A stretch of 64,000 nucleotides of DNA from Pseudomonas putida (GTDB taxonomy: Bacteria > Pseudomonadota > Gammaproteobacteria > Pseudomonadales > Pseudomonadaceae), in the NCBI RefSeq assembly GCF_001976065.1, contig NZ_MNAH01000001.1, positions 186,001-250,000 on the forward strand, given 5' to 3'. A program made the translations under genes and the position numbers. How positions within the stretch are numbered: position 1 is the first letter of the stretch; the number at the start of each line of letters is the position of its first letter. The notes beneath the pieces were generated by a model. It saw only the letters and a program-made list of their open reading frames with translations. It did no database searches and had not been told where the DNA came from. Positions 17,370 to 26,590 of this stretch are shown here, piece by piece.

Positions 17370-18281
17370 ATGAATGAGTCTGTGCGTTTCGAAGATAAAG
17401 TCGTGATCATCACCGGTGCGGGTGGCGGCCTGGGACGGGCGCACGCACTGCTGTTCGCCAAACAGGGGGCCAAGGTGCTGGTCAATGACCTCGGCGGCTC
17501 GACCCAGGGCGAAGGTGCCAACGCTTCGGCGGCAGACCGCGTGGTCAACGAAATTCGCGAAGCGGGCGGCACTGCCGTGGCCAACCACGACTCGGTCACC
17601 GACGGCGACAAAATCGTCCAGCACGCCCTCGACGCCTTCGGCCGCGTCGACGTGGTGGTCAACAACGCCGGCATCCTGCGCGACAAGACCTTTCACAAAA
17701 TGGAAGATGGCGACTGGGACCTCGTCTACCGCGTCCACGTCGAAGGCGCCTACAAAGTGACCCGCGCCGCCTGGCCGCACATGCGCGAACAAAACTATGG
17801 CCGGGTGATCTTCACCGCGTCCACCTCAGGCATCTACGGCAACTTCGGCCAGTCCAACTACGGCATGGCCAAGCTCGGTCTCTACGGCCTGACCCGCACC
17901 CTGGCCATCGAAGGCCGTAAGAACAACATCCTGGTCAACGCCATCGCCCCCACCGGCGGCACTCGCATGACCGAAGGCCTGATCCCGCCGCAAGTGTTCG
18001 AACAACTCAAACCGGAACTGGTCAGCCCGTTGGTGGTGTACCTGGCCAGCGAAAACTGCCAGGAAACCTCCGGGCTGTTCGAAGTGGGCGGCGGCTGGAT
18101 GGGCAAGGTGCGCTGGGAACGCAGCCTCGGCGCCGGGTTCGATCCGCGGGTCGGCTTTTCCCCGGAAGACGTCGCGGCGCACTGGCAGCAGATTTGCGAC
18201 TTCGAGGGCGCGGCGCATCCGAAGGACAACATCGAGGCGTTGAAGGAGATGATGGGGAATTTGCAGAAGTATTCGATGTAA
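17370..18281 (+). CDS. SDR oxidoreductase, MFE-2-like 3-hydroxyacyl-CoA dehydrogenase type
   Basis: A 303-residue short-chain dehydrogenase. The cofactor loop TGAGGGLGRAHA (15-26), NDLGGSTQGEG (39-49), NNAG (98-101) and the catalytic Ser151, Tyr164, Lys168 (YGMAK) match the dehydrogenase domain of peroxisomal multifunctional enzyme 2, which oxidises 3-hydroxyacyl-CoA. The extra C-terminal 60 residues are also typical of that subgroup. In pseudomonads such genes are often linked to fatty acid or sterol-like catabolism. No acyl-CoA gene is adjacent, so the substrate is inferred from family only. A strong hairpin follows. Confidence 0.9.
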   Translation: MNESVRFEDKVVIITGAGGGLGRAHALLFAKQGAKVLVNDLGGSTQGEGANASAADRVVNEIREAGGTAVANHDSVTDGDKIVQHALDAFGRVDVVVNNAGILRDKTFHKMEDGDWDLVYRVHVEGAYKVTRAAWPHMREQNYGRVIFTASTSGIYGNFGQSNYGMAKLGLYGLTRTLAIEGRKNNILVNAIAPTGGTRMTEGLIPPQVFEQLKPELVSPLVVYLASENCQETSGLFEVGGGWMGKVRWERSLGAGFDPRVGFSPEDVAAHWQQICDFEGAAHPKDNIEALKEMMGNLQKYSM

Positions 18282-18285
18282 CGCG

Positions 18286-18318
18286 GCAGGCAAGGTCATA
18301 TCGAATGACCTTGCCTGC
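18286..18318. terminator. Bidirectional hairpin between convergent SDR and amidase genes
   Basis: A perfect 14-bp stem: GCAGGCAAGGTCAT (18286-18299) and its complement at 18305-18318, with loop ATCGA. The T-run is weak on both sides, but the position between two stop codons supports a shared terminator. Confidence 0.7.
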
Positions 18319-18330
18319 TGTTCTCATCGG

Positions 18331-19101
18331 TTATCGAGGAAAGTACCTGGATACCAGCGCTGCCAGGTTTGCCGCTGTTTGCGCATCCATCACCCCGTCG
18401 TAACGCTCTTGGCGAAAATGCATCTGAAATGCCCGCACCAGTTGTTTAAAACCTTCTTCGGTCGAAGCGCCGGAGATGTCATACCCGTATTTCCTGAACA
18501 GCGTTAACAACTCGCTGCGGGCCGGAATGGCGCAGGCGTTGTATTGCTGTAGATAGTCGTCTCGAGTGGCCTCGTCGAACCAGGCACCGACGCCTTTGAG
18601 ATAAAGCGCATGCCAGGGAAACTCCGGCCCCGGGTCGCTTTTTCGTCCAACCGTAATATCCGAGTGACCCAGTACCTGGGTCGGGGTGATGTCCGGGTAG
18701 CGCTTGAGGATGTTCAGTGCCAGTTCTTCAACGGCGGCGATCTGTTCGGGATGGTAGGGTGGAAAGGTAAATTCGCCGTTGTCATCCGTCGCAAGATTGA
18801 CGACCTCCACACCGATGGACGTGTCATTCAGATTGCCGCGATTGCCCCACTGGCTGACACCCGCATGCCAGGCCCGATGGGATTCATCCACCAGGTTGAA
18901 GACTTCCTGTTCGGTAAAACCTTCGTTCAGGTAACTGGGATCTGTAATGTCCGGAACCAGATAGTGTGCGCTGGCGTACGGTCCCGTCAGAATATTTACC
19001 GAGTTGGCGAAATCGACCGCCGTGTAGTGAAAGACAAGAAAGCGAATCCGGCTGTTGAAACTTTTGGTCGAGCGGTATTTGTCGTAGCTGATGGACTTCA
19101 T
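18331..19101 (-). CDS. ampDh3: N-acetylmuramoyl-L-alanine amidase, AmpDh3-like
   Basis: A 256-residue zinc amidase that cuts the MurNAc-L-Ala bond of peptidoglycan. The Amidase_2 domain (about 15-170) carries zinc ligands His25 (FHYTA), His146 (GHSDI) and Asp156 (KSDPGP), with Glu99 as likely catalytic acid. A peptidoglycan-binding helical domain occupies about 200-254. No signal peptide or lipobox is seen. The sequence matches my memory of P. aeruginosa AmpDh3, which has been reported to be delivered by a type VI secretion system. No type VI or immunity gene is visible beside it. Confidence 0.92.
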   Translation of the reverse strand: MKSISYDKYRSTKSFNSRIRFLVFHYTAVDFANSVNILTGPYASAHYLVPDITDPSYLNEGFTEQEVFNLVDESHRAWHAGVSQWGNRGNLNDTSIGVEVVNLATDDNGEFTFPPYHPEQIAAVEELALNILKRYPDITPTQVLGHSDITVGRKSDPGPEFPWHALYLKGVGAWFDEATRDDYLQQYNACAIPARSELLTLFRKYGYDISGASTEEGFKQLVRAFQMHFRQERYDGVMDAQTAANLAALVSRYFPR

Positions 19102-19374
19102 GAAGGCACTCGCAATGAATTAACAGGAGGTCAGCGGATAATGGGGCGTGACTGGTTCTGATCTGCGAGATAGCGTAATTGCCGGAGCGCTTCTGGTGAT
19201 TACCAAAGCCTGTAGGGAGTTTCTGAAAAACAGGTGAGTTTTTACGTGGAAAGTTGATAAGTGTTTCTATCGGCCTGAAATAGAATCAAGATGTATATAG
19301 TTAGAGAAAGTGTCTTGTTGAGCGTTTGTTAAACTATAAGTGGATTAGACGGCCCCGCTTGAACTACCGCCCAT

Positions 19375-19402
19375 AAAAAAGGCCGCTGCAAACGCAGCGG
19401 CC
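19375..19402 (-). terminator. Orphan minus-strand intrinsic terminator
   Basis: Stem GGCCGCTGC/GCAGCGGCC with loop AAAC (GTTT when read on the minus strand), followed on the minus strand by six Ts. It lies 24 bases beyond a minus-strand stop codon at 19426. Confidence 0.85.
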
Positions 19403-19425
19403 AAAGAAGACGTTGGATCCAGGAG

Positions 19426-19490
19426 CTACAAATCAACGTCGATGTACACGGGGTGATGACTCGATACGTTCAAATCATCTGAAATCTGTC
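19426..19490 (-). pseudogene. Possible remnant: C-terminus of an endonuclease/exonuclease/phosphatase-like protein
   Basis: The last 20 or so codons before a minus-strand stop read SDDLNVSSHHPVYIDVDL. This resembles the final S-D/S-H-H/Y-P-V segment of the exonuclease III/DNase I superfamily, where the histidine is catalytic. A good terminator follows at once. Upstream in this frame (to 19677) the sequence has no resemblance to that fold, so if real it is the stump of a deleted gene. The call rests on a short match. Confidence 0.3.
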
Positions 19491-19823
19491 GCGAGCCGCG
19501 AGGGCAGGGCACCTTGCGTCGCTTTGTGCTTGCGGCTGTTTTCCCGAAAGCGCAGGGCAAGAATAAGTCTTTGCCGGCCAAGGAAAAATAGCGATCGCGA
19601 AGATGCACCGTTACGGTGGGTGCAACAGTCCTGCCTGCCAGCAGCGTAGACCATGTTTCTGGTTGATGCCGCCCCATCCAGTGTGTCTATGCCCCGCGTT
19701 GTTCCCCGTTCCAGGCAGGCATTCATCCTTTAGAGCGACACCACGAATACCTCCTTTGTGCGCTTATCGCTCCCGGCGTGCGGCAGTAGGGTGTGGCCTT
19801 CTGTCACTCACCGGGGAAGACGC

Positions 19824-21617
19824 ATGACAAGAACAACAATGCGCGCCATCTTCACACCGCAGGCGCTGGCCGTTGCGGTGGCCTTGGGGTGCTGTGCCCA
19901 GGCGCAGGCTCTGTCATTCAACATTGGCGAAATCGAGGGCACGTTCGACTCTTCACTGTCGGTCGGGGCGAGCTGGGGCATGCGCGATGCCGATGATTCG
20001 CTGGTCGGCATCGTCAACGGCGGCAGCGGGCAGGCGTCGACCGGTGATGACGGGCGGCAGAATTTCGGCAAGGGTGAAACGTTCTCGAAGATCTTCAAGG
20101 GCATTCACGACCTTGAGCTCAAGTACGGCGACACCGGCGTATTCGTCCGTGGCAAGTACTGGTACGACTTCGAATTGAAGGACGAAGACCGGCCGTTCAA
20201 GCCGATCAGCGATCACAATCGCAAAGAGGGTTCCAAGTCGTCCGGTGGGCAGATCCTCGATGCCTTCGTCTATCACAACTACTCCATCGCCGATCTGCCG
20301 GGCACGGTGCGCGCTGGCAAGCAGGTGGTCAGCTGGGGTGAAAGCACCTTTATCGGCAACTCGATCAACAGCATCAACCCGGTCGACGTATCCGCCTTCC
20401 GCCGTCCCGGCGCGGAGATCAAGGAGGGCCTGATTCCGGTCAACATGCTGTTCGCCTCCCAAGGCCTGACGGACAAGTTGACGGTGGAAGGCTTCTATCA
20501 ACTGGAGTGGGACCAGACCGTCGTCGATAACTGCGGCACCTTCTTCGGCGCCGACGTGGTGGCCGATGGTTGCGACAAGGGCTACACCGTGGCCAGCCCG
20601 GCCATTGCGCCCTTGCAGCCGATTGCCGCGGCATTTGGCCAAGGCTTTGAAGTCACCCGCGAAGGCGTGGTCGTGCCCCGTGGCGGCGACCGTGATGCCC
20701 GCGATTCGGGACAGTGGGGCACGGCGTTGCGCTGGCTGGGAGACGATACCGAATACGGTCTGTACTTCATGAACTATCACAGTCGCACGCCGAATGTCGG
20801 AACGACGACGGCCGGATTGTCGACGCTGGCGAGCCTTCCACGAATCGTCGCCACGGCCAATGCCATCGCCCCCGGCAGCGGTTCGGGACTGGCGCAAAGC
20901 GTGATGCTCGGTCGCGGCCAGTATTACCTTGAATACCCGGAAGACATTCGCCTGTATGGCGCGAGTTTCTCCACCACCTTACCCACTGGCACGGCGTGGA
21001 CCGGCGAGATCAGCTATCGCCCCAACCTGCCCGTGCAGGTCAACAGCACCGACCTGACCCTGGCGATGCTCAATCCGATCGCCGGTGGTGCGGCGTCGCC
21101 GATCGCGACCTCACCCGGTGCCGACAACAAAGGCTACCGGCGCAAGGAAGTGACCCAGATCCAGAGCACCCTCACGCACTTCGTCGATCAGGTCGCGGGC
21201 GCGGATCGCCTGACCCTGGTGGGGGAAGCAGCCGTGGTTCGGGTCGGTGGCCTGGAGTCGCGCAGCAAGTTGCGCTATGGCCGCGACTCGGTGTACGGCC
21301 AATACGGTTTCGGCGGCGATACCGATGGTTTCGTCACGTCGACCTCCTGGGGTTACCGCGCCCGCGCCATCCTCGATTACAACAACGTCATCGCCGGGAT
21401 CAATTTCCGCCCCAACCTGTCATGGTCCCACGATGTCGCCGGCTACGGCCCAAACGGGTTGTTCAATGAAGGAGCCAAGGCCGTCAGCCTCGGCGTGGAC
21501 GCGGACTACCGCAACACCTACACCGCAAGCCTCAGTTACACCGACTTCTTCGGCGGTGACTACAACGTGCTCGAAGATCGCGATTTCGTCGCGTTGAGCT
21601 TTGGCGTGAACTTCTGA
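19824..21617 (+). CDS. DUF1302 family outer-membrane protein
   Basis: A 597-residue exported protein. A signal peptide (MTRTTMRAIFTPQALAVAVA, cut near ALA/QAL at about residue 31) is followed by repeated aromatic beta-strand patterns and a terminal phenylalanine (VALSFGVNF), as in outer-membrane barrels. DUF1302 proteins occur almost always next to DUF1329 proteins; the pair is thought to take part in handling hydrophobic substrates at the outer membrane, with no proven reaction. ATG at 19824 has GGGGAAGA just upstream. The DUF1329 gene starts 24 bases after its stop. Confidence 0.92.
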   Translation: MTRTTMRAIFTPQALAVAVALGCCAQAQALSFNIGEIEGTFDSSLSVGASWGMRDADDSLVGIVNGGSGQASTGDDGRQNFGKGETFSKIFKGIHDLELKYGDTGVFVRGKYWYDFELKDEDRPFKPISDHNRKEGSKSSGGQILDAFVYHNYSIADLPGTVRAGKQVVSWGESTFIGNSINSINPVDVSAFRRPGAEIKEGLIPVNMLFASQGLTDKLTVEGFYQLEWDQTVVDNCGTFFGADVVADGCDKGYTVASPAIAPLQPIAAAFGQGFEVTREGVVVPRGGDRDARDSGQWGTALRWLGDDTEYGLYFMNYHSRTPNVGTTTAGLSTLASLPRIVATANAIAPGSGSGLAQSVMLGRGQYYLEYPEDIRLYGASFSTTLPTGTAWTGEISYRPNLPVQVNSTDLTLAMLNPIAGGAASPIATSPGADNKGYRRKEVTQIQSTLTHFVDQVAGADRLTLVGEAAVVRVGGLESRSKLRYGRDSVYGQYGFGGDTDGFVTSTSWGYRARAILDYNNVIAGINFRPNLSWSHDVAGYGPNGLFNEGAKAVSLGVDADYRNTYTASLSYTDFFGGDYNVLEDRDFVALSFGVNF

Positions 21618-21641
21618 CCTGGCTGAAAAAGGATGAATTCG

Positions 21642-23012
21642 ATGCGCAAGATGATTCTGCAATTGGGCTCCGCCCTGGCCCTGAGTCTGCTGGCCGTCAA
21701 CGTGATGGCGGCGGTATCGGCGGAAGAAGCGAACAAGCTCGGTACCAGCCTCACCCCGCTGGGCGCCGAGAAGGCCGGTAATGCCGCCGGAACGATTCCG
21801 GCGTGGACCGGCGGCCTCTCAAAAAATGCGGGCGCAGTGGACAGCAAGGGCTTCCTGGCCGACCCGTTCGCCAATGAAAAACCCTTGTTCATCATCACCG
21901 CGGCGACCGTGGAGCAGCACAAGGACAAGCTGTCCGATGGCCAGGTCGCGATGTTCAAACGCTACCCCGACACCTACAAAATCCCGGTTTATCCGAGCCA
22001 TCGCACAGCGGCGTTGCCGCCCGAGGTCAACGAGGCGGCCAAGCGCAGCGCGCTGAATGTGATACCGACCAACGACGGCAACGGCCTGGCCAATTTCACT
22101 GGCAATCGTTACTACGCCTTTCCGATTCCGAAGAACGGGGTCGAGGTGATCTGGAACCACATCACCCGTTATCACGGCGGCAACCTGCGTCGCACCATCA
22201 CCCAGGCAACGCCCCAGTCCAATGGCGATTTCACGGTCATTCGGTTCAAGGACGAAGTGGCGGTGCCGTCACTGCTGGGTGACCTGAAGCCAGGCAGCGA
22301 TGAAAACGTCCTCAATTATTTCAAGCAGGAAGTCACCGCGCCGGCTCGCCTGGCGGGCAACGTGCTGCTGGTTCACGAAACCCTCGACCAGGTCCAGGAA
22401 CCCCGCAAGGCCTGGATCTACAACGCCGGTCAACGCCGTGTCCGCCGTGCCCCCCAAGTGGCCTATGACGGCGTGGGCACCTCTTCCGACGGGTTGCGCA
22501 CCACGGACAACTTCGACATGTTTTCCGGAGCGCCGGATCGCTATGACTGGAAGCTGATCGGCAAGAAAGAAATGTACATCCCGTACAACAGCTACAAGCT
22601 TGACTCGCCCGACCTCAAGTACACGGACGTGATCAAGGCCGGGCACATCAATCAGGACCTGACCCGCTATGAGCTGCATCGGGTCTGGGAGGTGGTCGCC
22701 ACGGTCAAGCCCAATGAGCGGCATGTGTATGCCAAGCGTCACATGTACATCGACGAAGACACCTGGCAAGTGGCCCTGGCCGATCACTATGACGGTCGTG
22801 GCCAGCTCTGGCGGGTGGCCGAAGGGCACGCACAGTTCTACTACGATCATCAGGTCCCGGCCTACACGGTCGAAGCACTGTACGACCTGATTGCCGGTCG
22901 CTACATCGCCTTGGGAATGAAGAACGAAGAGAAACGCAGCTTCGAATTCAACATCGCTGCCAAAGCAGGGGACTACACGCCTGCGGCGTTGCGGAGTACA
23001 GGCGTGAGGTAA
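21642..23012 (+). CDS. DUF1329 family periplasmic/outer-membrane protein
   Basis: A 456-residue exported protein with a signal peptide (MRKMILQLGSALALSLLAVNV, cut after VMA near residue 23) and the family segments EEANKLGTSLTPLGAEKAGN and RVWEVVATVKPNERHVYAKR. The fold resembles LolA/LolB-type lipid carriers, so a role in moving lipid-like molecules to the DUF1302 barrel is plausible but unproven. ATG at 21642 is nine bases after AGGA. The ATG at 21633 lies only one base from it and is less likely. The gene ends the DUF1302-DUF1329 operon at a terminator. Confidence 0.92.
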   Translation: MRKMILQLGSALALSLLAVNVMAAVSAEEANKLGTSLTPLGAEKAGNAAGTIPAWTGGLSKNAGAVDSKGFLADPFANEKPLFIITAATVEQHKDKLSDGQVAMFKRYPDTYKIPVYPSHRTAALPPEVNEAAKRSALNVIPTNDGNGLANFTGNRYYAFPIPKNGVEVIWNHITRYHGGNLRRTITQATPQSNGDFTVIRFKDEVAVPSLLGDLKPGSDENVLNYFKQEVTAPARLAGNVLLVHETLDQVQEPRKAWIYNAGQRRVRRAPQVAYDGVGTSSDGLRTTDNFDMFSGAPDRYDWKLIGKKEMYIPYNSYKLDSPDLKYTDVIKAGHINQDLTRYELHRVWEVVATVKPNERHVYAKRHMYIDEDTWQVALADHYDGRGQLWRVAEGHAQFYYDHQVPAYTVEALYDLIAGRYIALGMKNEEKRSFEFNIAAKAGDYTPAALRSTGVR

Positions 23013-23034
23013 ATTTCCTACAGGGTTTGCACAT

Positions 23035-23061
23035 AAAGGTGACTTTGCGGTCACCTTTTTT
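23035..23061 (+). terminator. Intrinsic terminator of the DUF1302-DUF1329 operon
   Basis: Stem AAAGGTGAC/GTCACCTTT with T-run, 22 bases after the DUF1329 stop codon. Confidence 0.88.
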
Positions 23062-23151
23062 ATAGGGCTCGATAAGTGTGTTGAATACTTCTTCAATAAG
23101 CGCTCAACAGAGGGCTAGGGTGGCGCCACAAAAATAAAAAGGCGCACCACT

Positions 23152-25707
23152 ATGACTGCCATGACGACGTGTCTGGACCGTCCTGGACACCTGCCCCGAT
23201 TGTCTCCCCATCACTTGTATCGCGCGCGTCTGGTCAAGCCGCTGCTGGACTCGACGGCGCGGGTGAAATTGCTCTGTGCACCGGCCGGCAGTGGCAAGAG
23301 TGCGCTGCTCGTCGAGTGCATGCTCAACGCGCCTGCAGCCTCTCAGGTCCGCTGGCTGCCATTGGCGGGTGAGGCGCTCAGCGTGGATGGTTTTTGCCAG
23401 CGCCTGGCGCAGACGCTGGGGCTGGCAACGTCGGATGAGTCTGCATTGCTGGAGTACCTGGCTCGACTACCGACAACGACCTGGCTGTTTATCGATGACT
23501 ACTGCCGTGTGCCTCACCCGGAACTGGACCTGTTGCTCGACCGGTTGCTGGCCGGCAGCAGCCCGATGATCACCTGGTGGCTCAGTGGGCGCAGACGTCC
23601 GCCGTGCAATTGGCCACGGCTCCTGCTGGGTGATGAACTGTACGATGCCGAGCCTGCCGCACTGGCGTTCAATCAGGATGAAATCGAAAAACTGTTGCAT
23701 CACCTGGAACCGGGCCAGGCCGCGAAAGGGGCCGAGAGGATTTTCCGGGACAGTGGTGGCTGGTGCGCCGGGGTGCGGATAGCGCTGCTGCAAAAATGCG
23801 ACTGGACACGCCACGACACGCCCAGCGGTCGACCGGATACCCTGCACGACTACCTGGAGCATGAGCTCTTTGCCCATCTGACACCGGAACTGGCCGAGGC
23901 CTGGCGCGTGCTGGCGCAGTTGCCACGTTTCAACGCCCGGCTCAGCGATCATCTGTTCGGCGCTGGCGAGGGTGCGCAATACTTGAGCACGTTGCAAGAG
24001 CTGGGCTGTTTCATCGAGCCCTGGCAAGATTCGACAGACTGGTGGCAGGTTTTCGCCCCCCTGAGCCGGTTGATGCGCGATGAACAATGGCCGGCAGGAC
24101 GCTTCTGGCATCGTCGTACTTGTCAGTGGTTCGTCGCCGAACAGGATTGGAAGGCTGCGTTTGAACAGGCCTTGCTGGCGCAGGAGTTCGAGGTCGCCGT
24201 CAGTCTGTTGCAGCATTTCGATTTCGAGCAGCTGTTCGAAGAGCAGACCGTGGTATTGCTCCTGCATTTGCACGAGCAACGCGGCGAGGAACTGCTGTTC
24301 GGCTCGCCGCAACTGGTCGGGTTGATCACCGCGGCCTTGTTGTTCGCCGGACGCTTCGAGGAGGCGGGCGAGTGCATCGAACAGTTGTCCCGATTCGCGC
24401 CCCAGCCGTCGGCAGTCCTTCAACGGCAATTGATCGCGCGCTGGCAGGCTCAACAAGGCTGGCTCCTGCATTTGCAGGGGCGCATGCACGTGTCGCGGGC
24501 ACACTTTCTCGAGGCGTTGGGCGAGCTCGACCACGAGTGTTGGCCTGCGCGCTTGATGTGCCTGTCCGGTTTGACCCAACAGGCCTTGCTGCGGGGCGAA
24601 CTTGACGTCGCGCAGGCGCTCAACCGGGAAGCGTTGTGCCTCGCCCGGGCGCAAGGATCACTGGTATTCGAAGGGTTGCTGGAGCTTGATCACGCGCAGT
24701 TGCTCGAGCAACGCGGAGCGTCCGGCCGGGCCGATGACCTGCTCGCCCACATGCACAGCCTGCTCTGTCGGCAGCACTCGAATGCCGAACCCTTGTTGGG
24801 ACGGATCGCCCTGCGTCGGGGCCGATTGAACTTGAGCCTGGGTCGGGAACAACAGGCGGCCATGCACTTCGAGTCCGGCCTGCAGATTTGCTTGTGTAGC
24901 CAGGACAAAAGAGCGCTGTATGGTTTTCTCGGGCTGGCCCAACTGGCGGCCAATCGCCTGGATTACGCCCAGGCTTTCGACCTGTTGCGCGACGCCGAAC
25001 GGTTGATGCAGCAACGACGGATTCCTGAGTCGGTGTATCGCAGTGTCTTACTGCACACCAGTATCCATTTCTGGCTGCAACAAGGACGACCGCAACTGGC
25101 GCACCAGGCCCTGACCCGGGTGTTGCGTCACTACCACGGCCCCTGCGCACGCCAGGCTCCGCCCGCCACGCTGGAACTGATAGACGGCCTGGAGCTACTG
25201 CTGGTCTTGGCCGAGGTTTACCTGGGGCAGGCGCAAGTGCCACTGGAACGGCTCGAAGCCCAATTGCAACGGGCCCGTCAGCGGGGCATGTTGGCGCTGC
25301 AAGGGCAGCTGCATCTGGTCATGGCTGAAGTCGCCTGGCTTGACGGCGATCCGGACGTTGCGAGGCAATCACTGACGCAAGGATTGGCCCTGGTTGAGCG
25401 GTGCAACCTGCAACAGGCCCTGCGCGATTTGCGGTTGCGCCAGCCGCAGCTACCCGACGCTATCGGGCTGACCGAGTCGCGCGCTGAACAGAAGGCGCCG
25501 GGCGCAGCCCAAAACCAGTTGAGCCAGCGTGAAATCCAAGTGCTGCGGTTAGTGGCGCAGGGCAACTCCAATCAACAGATTGCCGATTTGTTGTTCATTT
25601 CCTTGCATACGGTCAAGACCCACGCACGACGCATCAACGGCAAATTGGGAGTGGAACGCAGGACGCAAGCCGTGGCCAAGGCGAAAGTGTTGGGCATTGT
25701 CATTTGA
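23152..25707 (+). CDS. MalT-like (LAL-type) LuxR transcriptional activator
   Basis: An 851-residue STAND ATPase regulator. The N-terminal P-loop is APAGSGKSALL (43-53), a Walker B-like WLFIDDY lies near 107-113, a long TPR-like helical region covers about 350-760, and a LuxR helix-turn-helix closes the protein (LSQREIQVLRLVAQGNSNQQIADLL, about 787-811). Such proteins bind a small inducer and ATP and then activate nearby genes. It lies 139 bases after the DUF1329 stop with its own leader. In pseudomonads a MalT-like gene commonly sits beside DUF1302/DUF1329, so these genes are the likely targets. The inducer is unknown. Confidence 0.92.
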   Translation: MTAMTTCLDRPGHLPRLSPHHLYRARLVKPLLDSTARVKLLCAPAGSGKSALLVECMLNAPAASQVRWLPLAGEALSVDGFCQRLAQTLGLATSDESALLEYLARLPTTTWLFIDDYCRVPHPELDLLLDRLLAGSSPMITWWLSGRRRPPCNWPRLLLGDELYDAEPAALAFNQDEIEKLLHHLEPGQAAKGAERIFRDSGGWCAGVRIALLQKCDWTRHDTPSGRPDTLHDYLEHELFAHLTPELAEAWRVLAQLPRFNARLSDHLFGAGEGAQYLSTLQELGCFIEPWQDSTDWWQVFAPLSRLMRDEQWPAGRFWHRRTCQWFVAEQDWKAAFEQALLAQEFEVAVSLLQHFDFEQLFEEQTVVLLLHLHEQRGEELLFGSPQLVGLITAALLFAGRFEEAGECIEQLSRFAPQPSAVLQRQLIARWQAQQGWLLHLQGRMHVSRAHFLEALGELDHECWPARLMCLSGLTQQALLRGELDVAQALNREALCLARAQGSLVFEGLLELDHAQLLEQRGASGRADDLLAHMHSLLCRQHSNAEPLLGRIALRRGRLNLSLGREQQAAMHFESGLQICLCSQDKRALYGFLGLAQLAANRLDYAQAFDLLRDAERLMQQRRIPESVYRSVLLHTSIHFWLQQGRPQLAHQALTRVLRHYHGPCARQAPPATLELIDGLELLLVLAEVYLGQAQVPLERLEAQLQRARQRGMLALQGQLHLVMAEVAWLDGDPDVARQSLTQGLALVERCNLQQALRDLRLRQPQLPDAIGLTESRAEQKAPGAAQNQLSQREIQVLRLVAQGNSNQQIADLLFISLHTVKTHARRINGKLGVERRTQAVAKAKVLGIVI

Positions 25708-25738
25708 CGTCCGAAGGGGCAGGCACCTTGTCATCCGG

Positions 25739-26533
25739 CTAACCCATGACAGTGGATGGTTCATAGCCCATCCGCCAACTGACGGCCCGTGTAGCCGCCA
25801 GTAGACGCTGCGCCGCCGGACCGTTTTCGTCGGCATGAAACAACGAGGTCGGGCCGACAATGGTGATTACTGCCGCCACGTGCCCGACCGCGTTGAACAC
25901 CGGTGCCGACAATGCATCGACGCCAGGCATCAGCAAACCATGCACATGGTGCAGGCCGCGGTCGCGGATCTGCCCGCACAGCGCTTCATAGGCCTGATCA
26001 TCGCTGAGGGGGTGAGCGCTGGCGGATTGCAGTTCCTGCTCGCGTAACTCCACGGTTTCGCGCTTGGGCAGGTAGGCGCCGAACACCAGCCCGGTGGATG
26101 AACTGAGCAGTGGCAATACCGAGCCCAATTGGGTTACCACGGTCACCGCGCGCACCGCCGGTTCGATGTGCACCACGGTCGCGCCCTGGTTACCCCACAC
26201 CGCCACAAAACAGGTTTCGTTCAGGTCGTCGCGCAACTCGGCCAACGGCAGGGCGGCGACTTTCAGCACGTCCATACTGTTGAGTGCCGCCAACCCGACG
26301 CGCAAGGCTTCGCGGCCCAGCCCGTAATGGTTGGTCGCGGCATTCTGTTCGGCAAAGCCACTGGCGATCAGCGCCTGCAAATAGCGGTGGACCTTGCTCG
26401 CGGGCATTTGCACGTGCTCGGCCAGGCGTGACAACGAAGTCGAGGGCGACAGCTCGGCCAACGCCTTGAGGATGTCGGTGCCCACCTCGGCGGAGCGGAC
26501 TTTCTGTTTACCGTTGCTTTCAGGCTTTTCCAT
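25739..26533 (-). CDS. hmgR: IclR-family repressor of the homogentisate genes
   Basis: A 264-residue IclR regulator: winged helix at about 12-70 (GTDILKALAELSPSTSLSRLAEHV, KVHRYLQALIASGF) and an effector domain at 80-260. It is divergent from hmgA-fahA-maiA, the place of HmgR, which in P. putida represses the operon until homogentisate binds. A 17-bp palindrome lies in the shared promoter region. ATG at 26533 was chosen because the in-frame ATG at 26590 would place the start within one base of that operator. Confidence 0.93.
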   Translation of the reverse strand: MEKPESNGKQKVRSAEVGTDILKALAELSPSTSLSRLAEHVQMPASKVHRYLQALIASGFAEQNAATNHYGLGREALRVGLAALNSMDVLKVAALPLAELRDDLNETCFVAVWGNQGATVVHIEPAVRAVTVVTQLGSVLPLLSSSTGLVFGAYLPKRETVELREQELQSASAHPLSDDQAYEALCGQIRDRGLHHVHGLLMPGVDALSAPVFNAVGHVAAVITIVGPTSLFHADENGPAAQRLLAATRAVSWRMGYEPSTVMG

Positions 26534-26590
26534 GGAGGGGATCCCGGGACGAATGGGCGTCTTTATAGCTTGACGGTCAATACCAATCAA

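Larger units (their letters stand above)
19102..19823. other. Gene-free region upstream of the DUF1302 gene
   Basis: 722 bases. The left part (about 19190-19350) is clearly more AT-rich than its neighbours. It holds an intrinsic terminator (19375-19402) on the minus strand that has no complete gene to serve, and a possible gene remnant (19426-19490). The rest presumably holds the DUF1302 promoter; no clear site was found. Confidence 0.6.

Noticed and set aside
19475..19726. 83-residue minus-strand open frame in the gene-free region
   Set aside because: No similarity to known proteins and out of frame with the short nuclease-like C-terminus.
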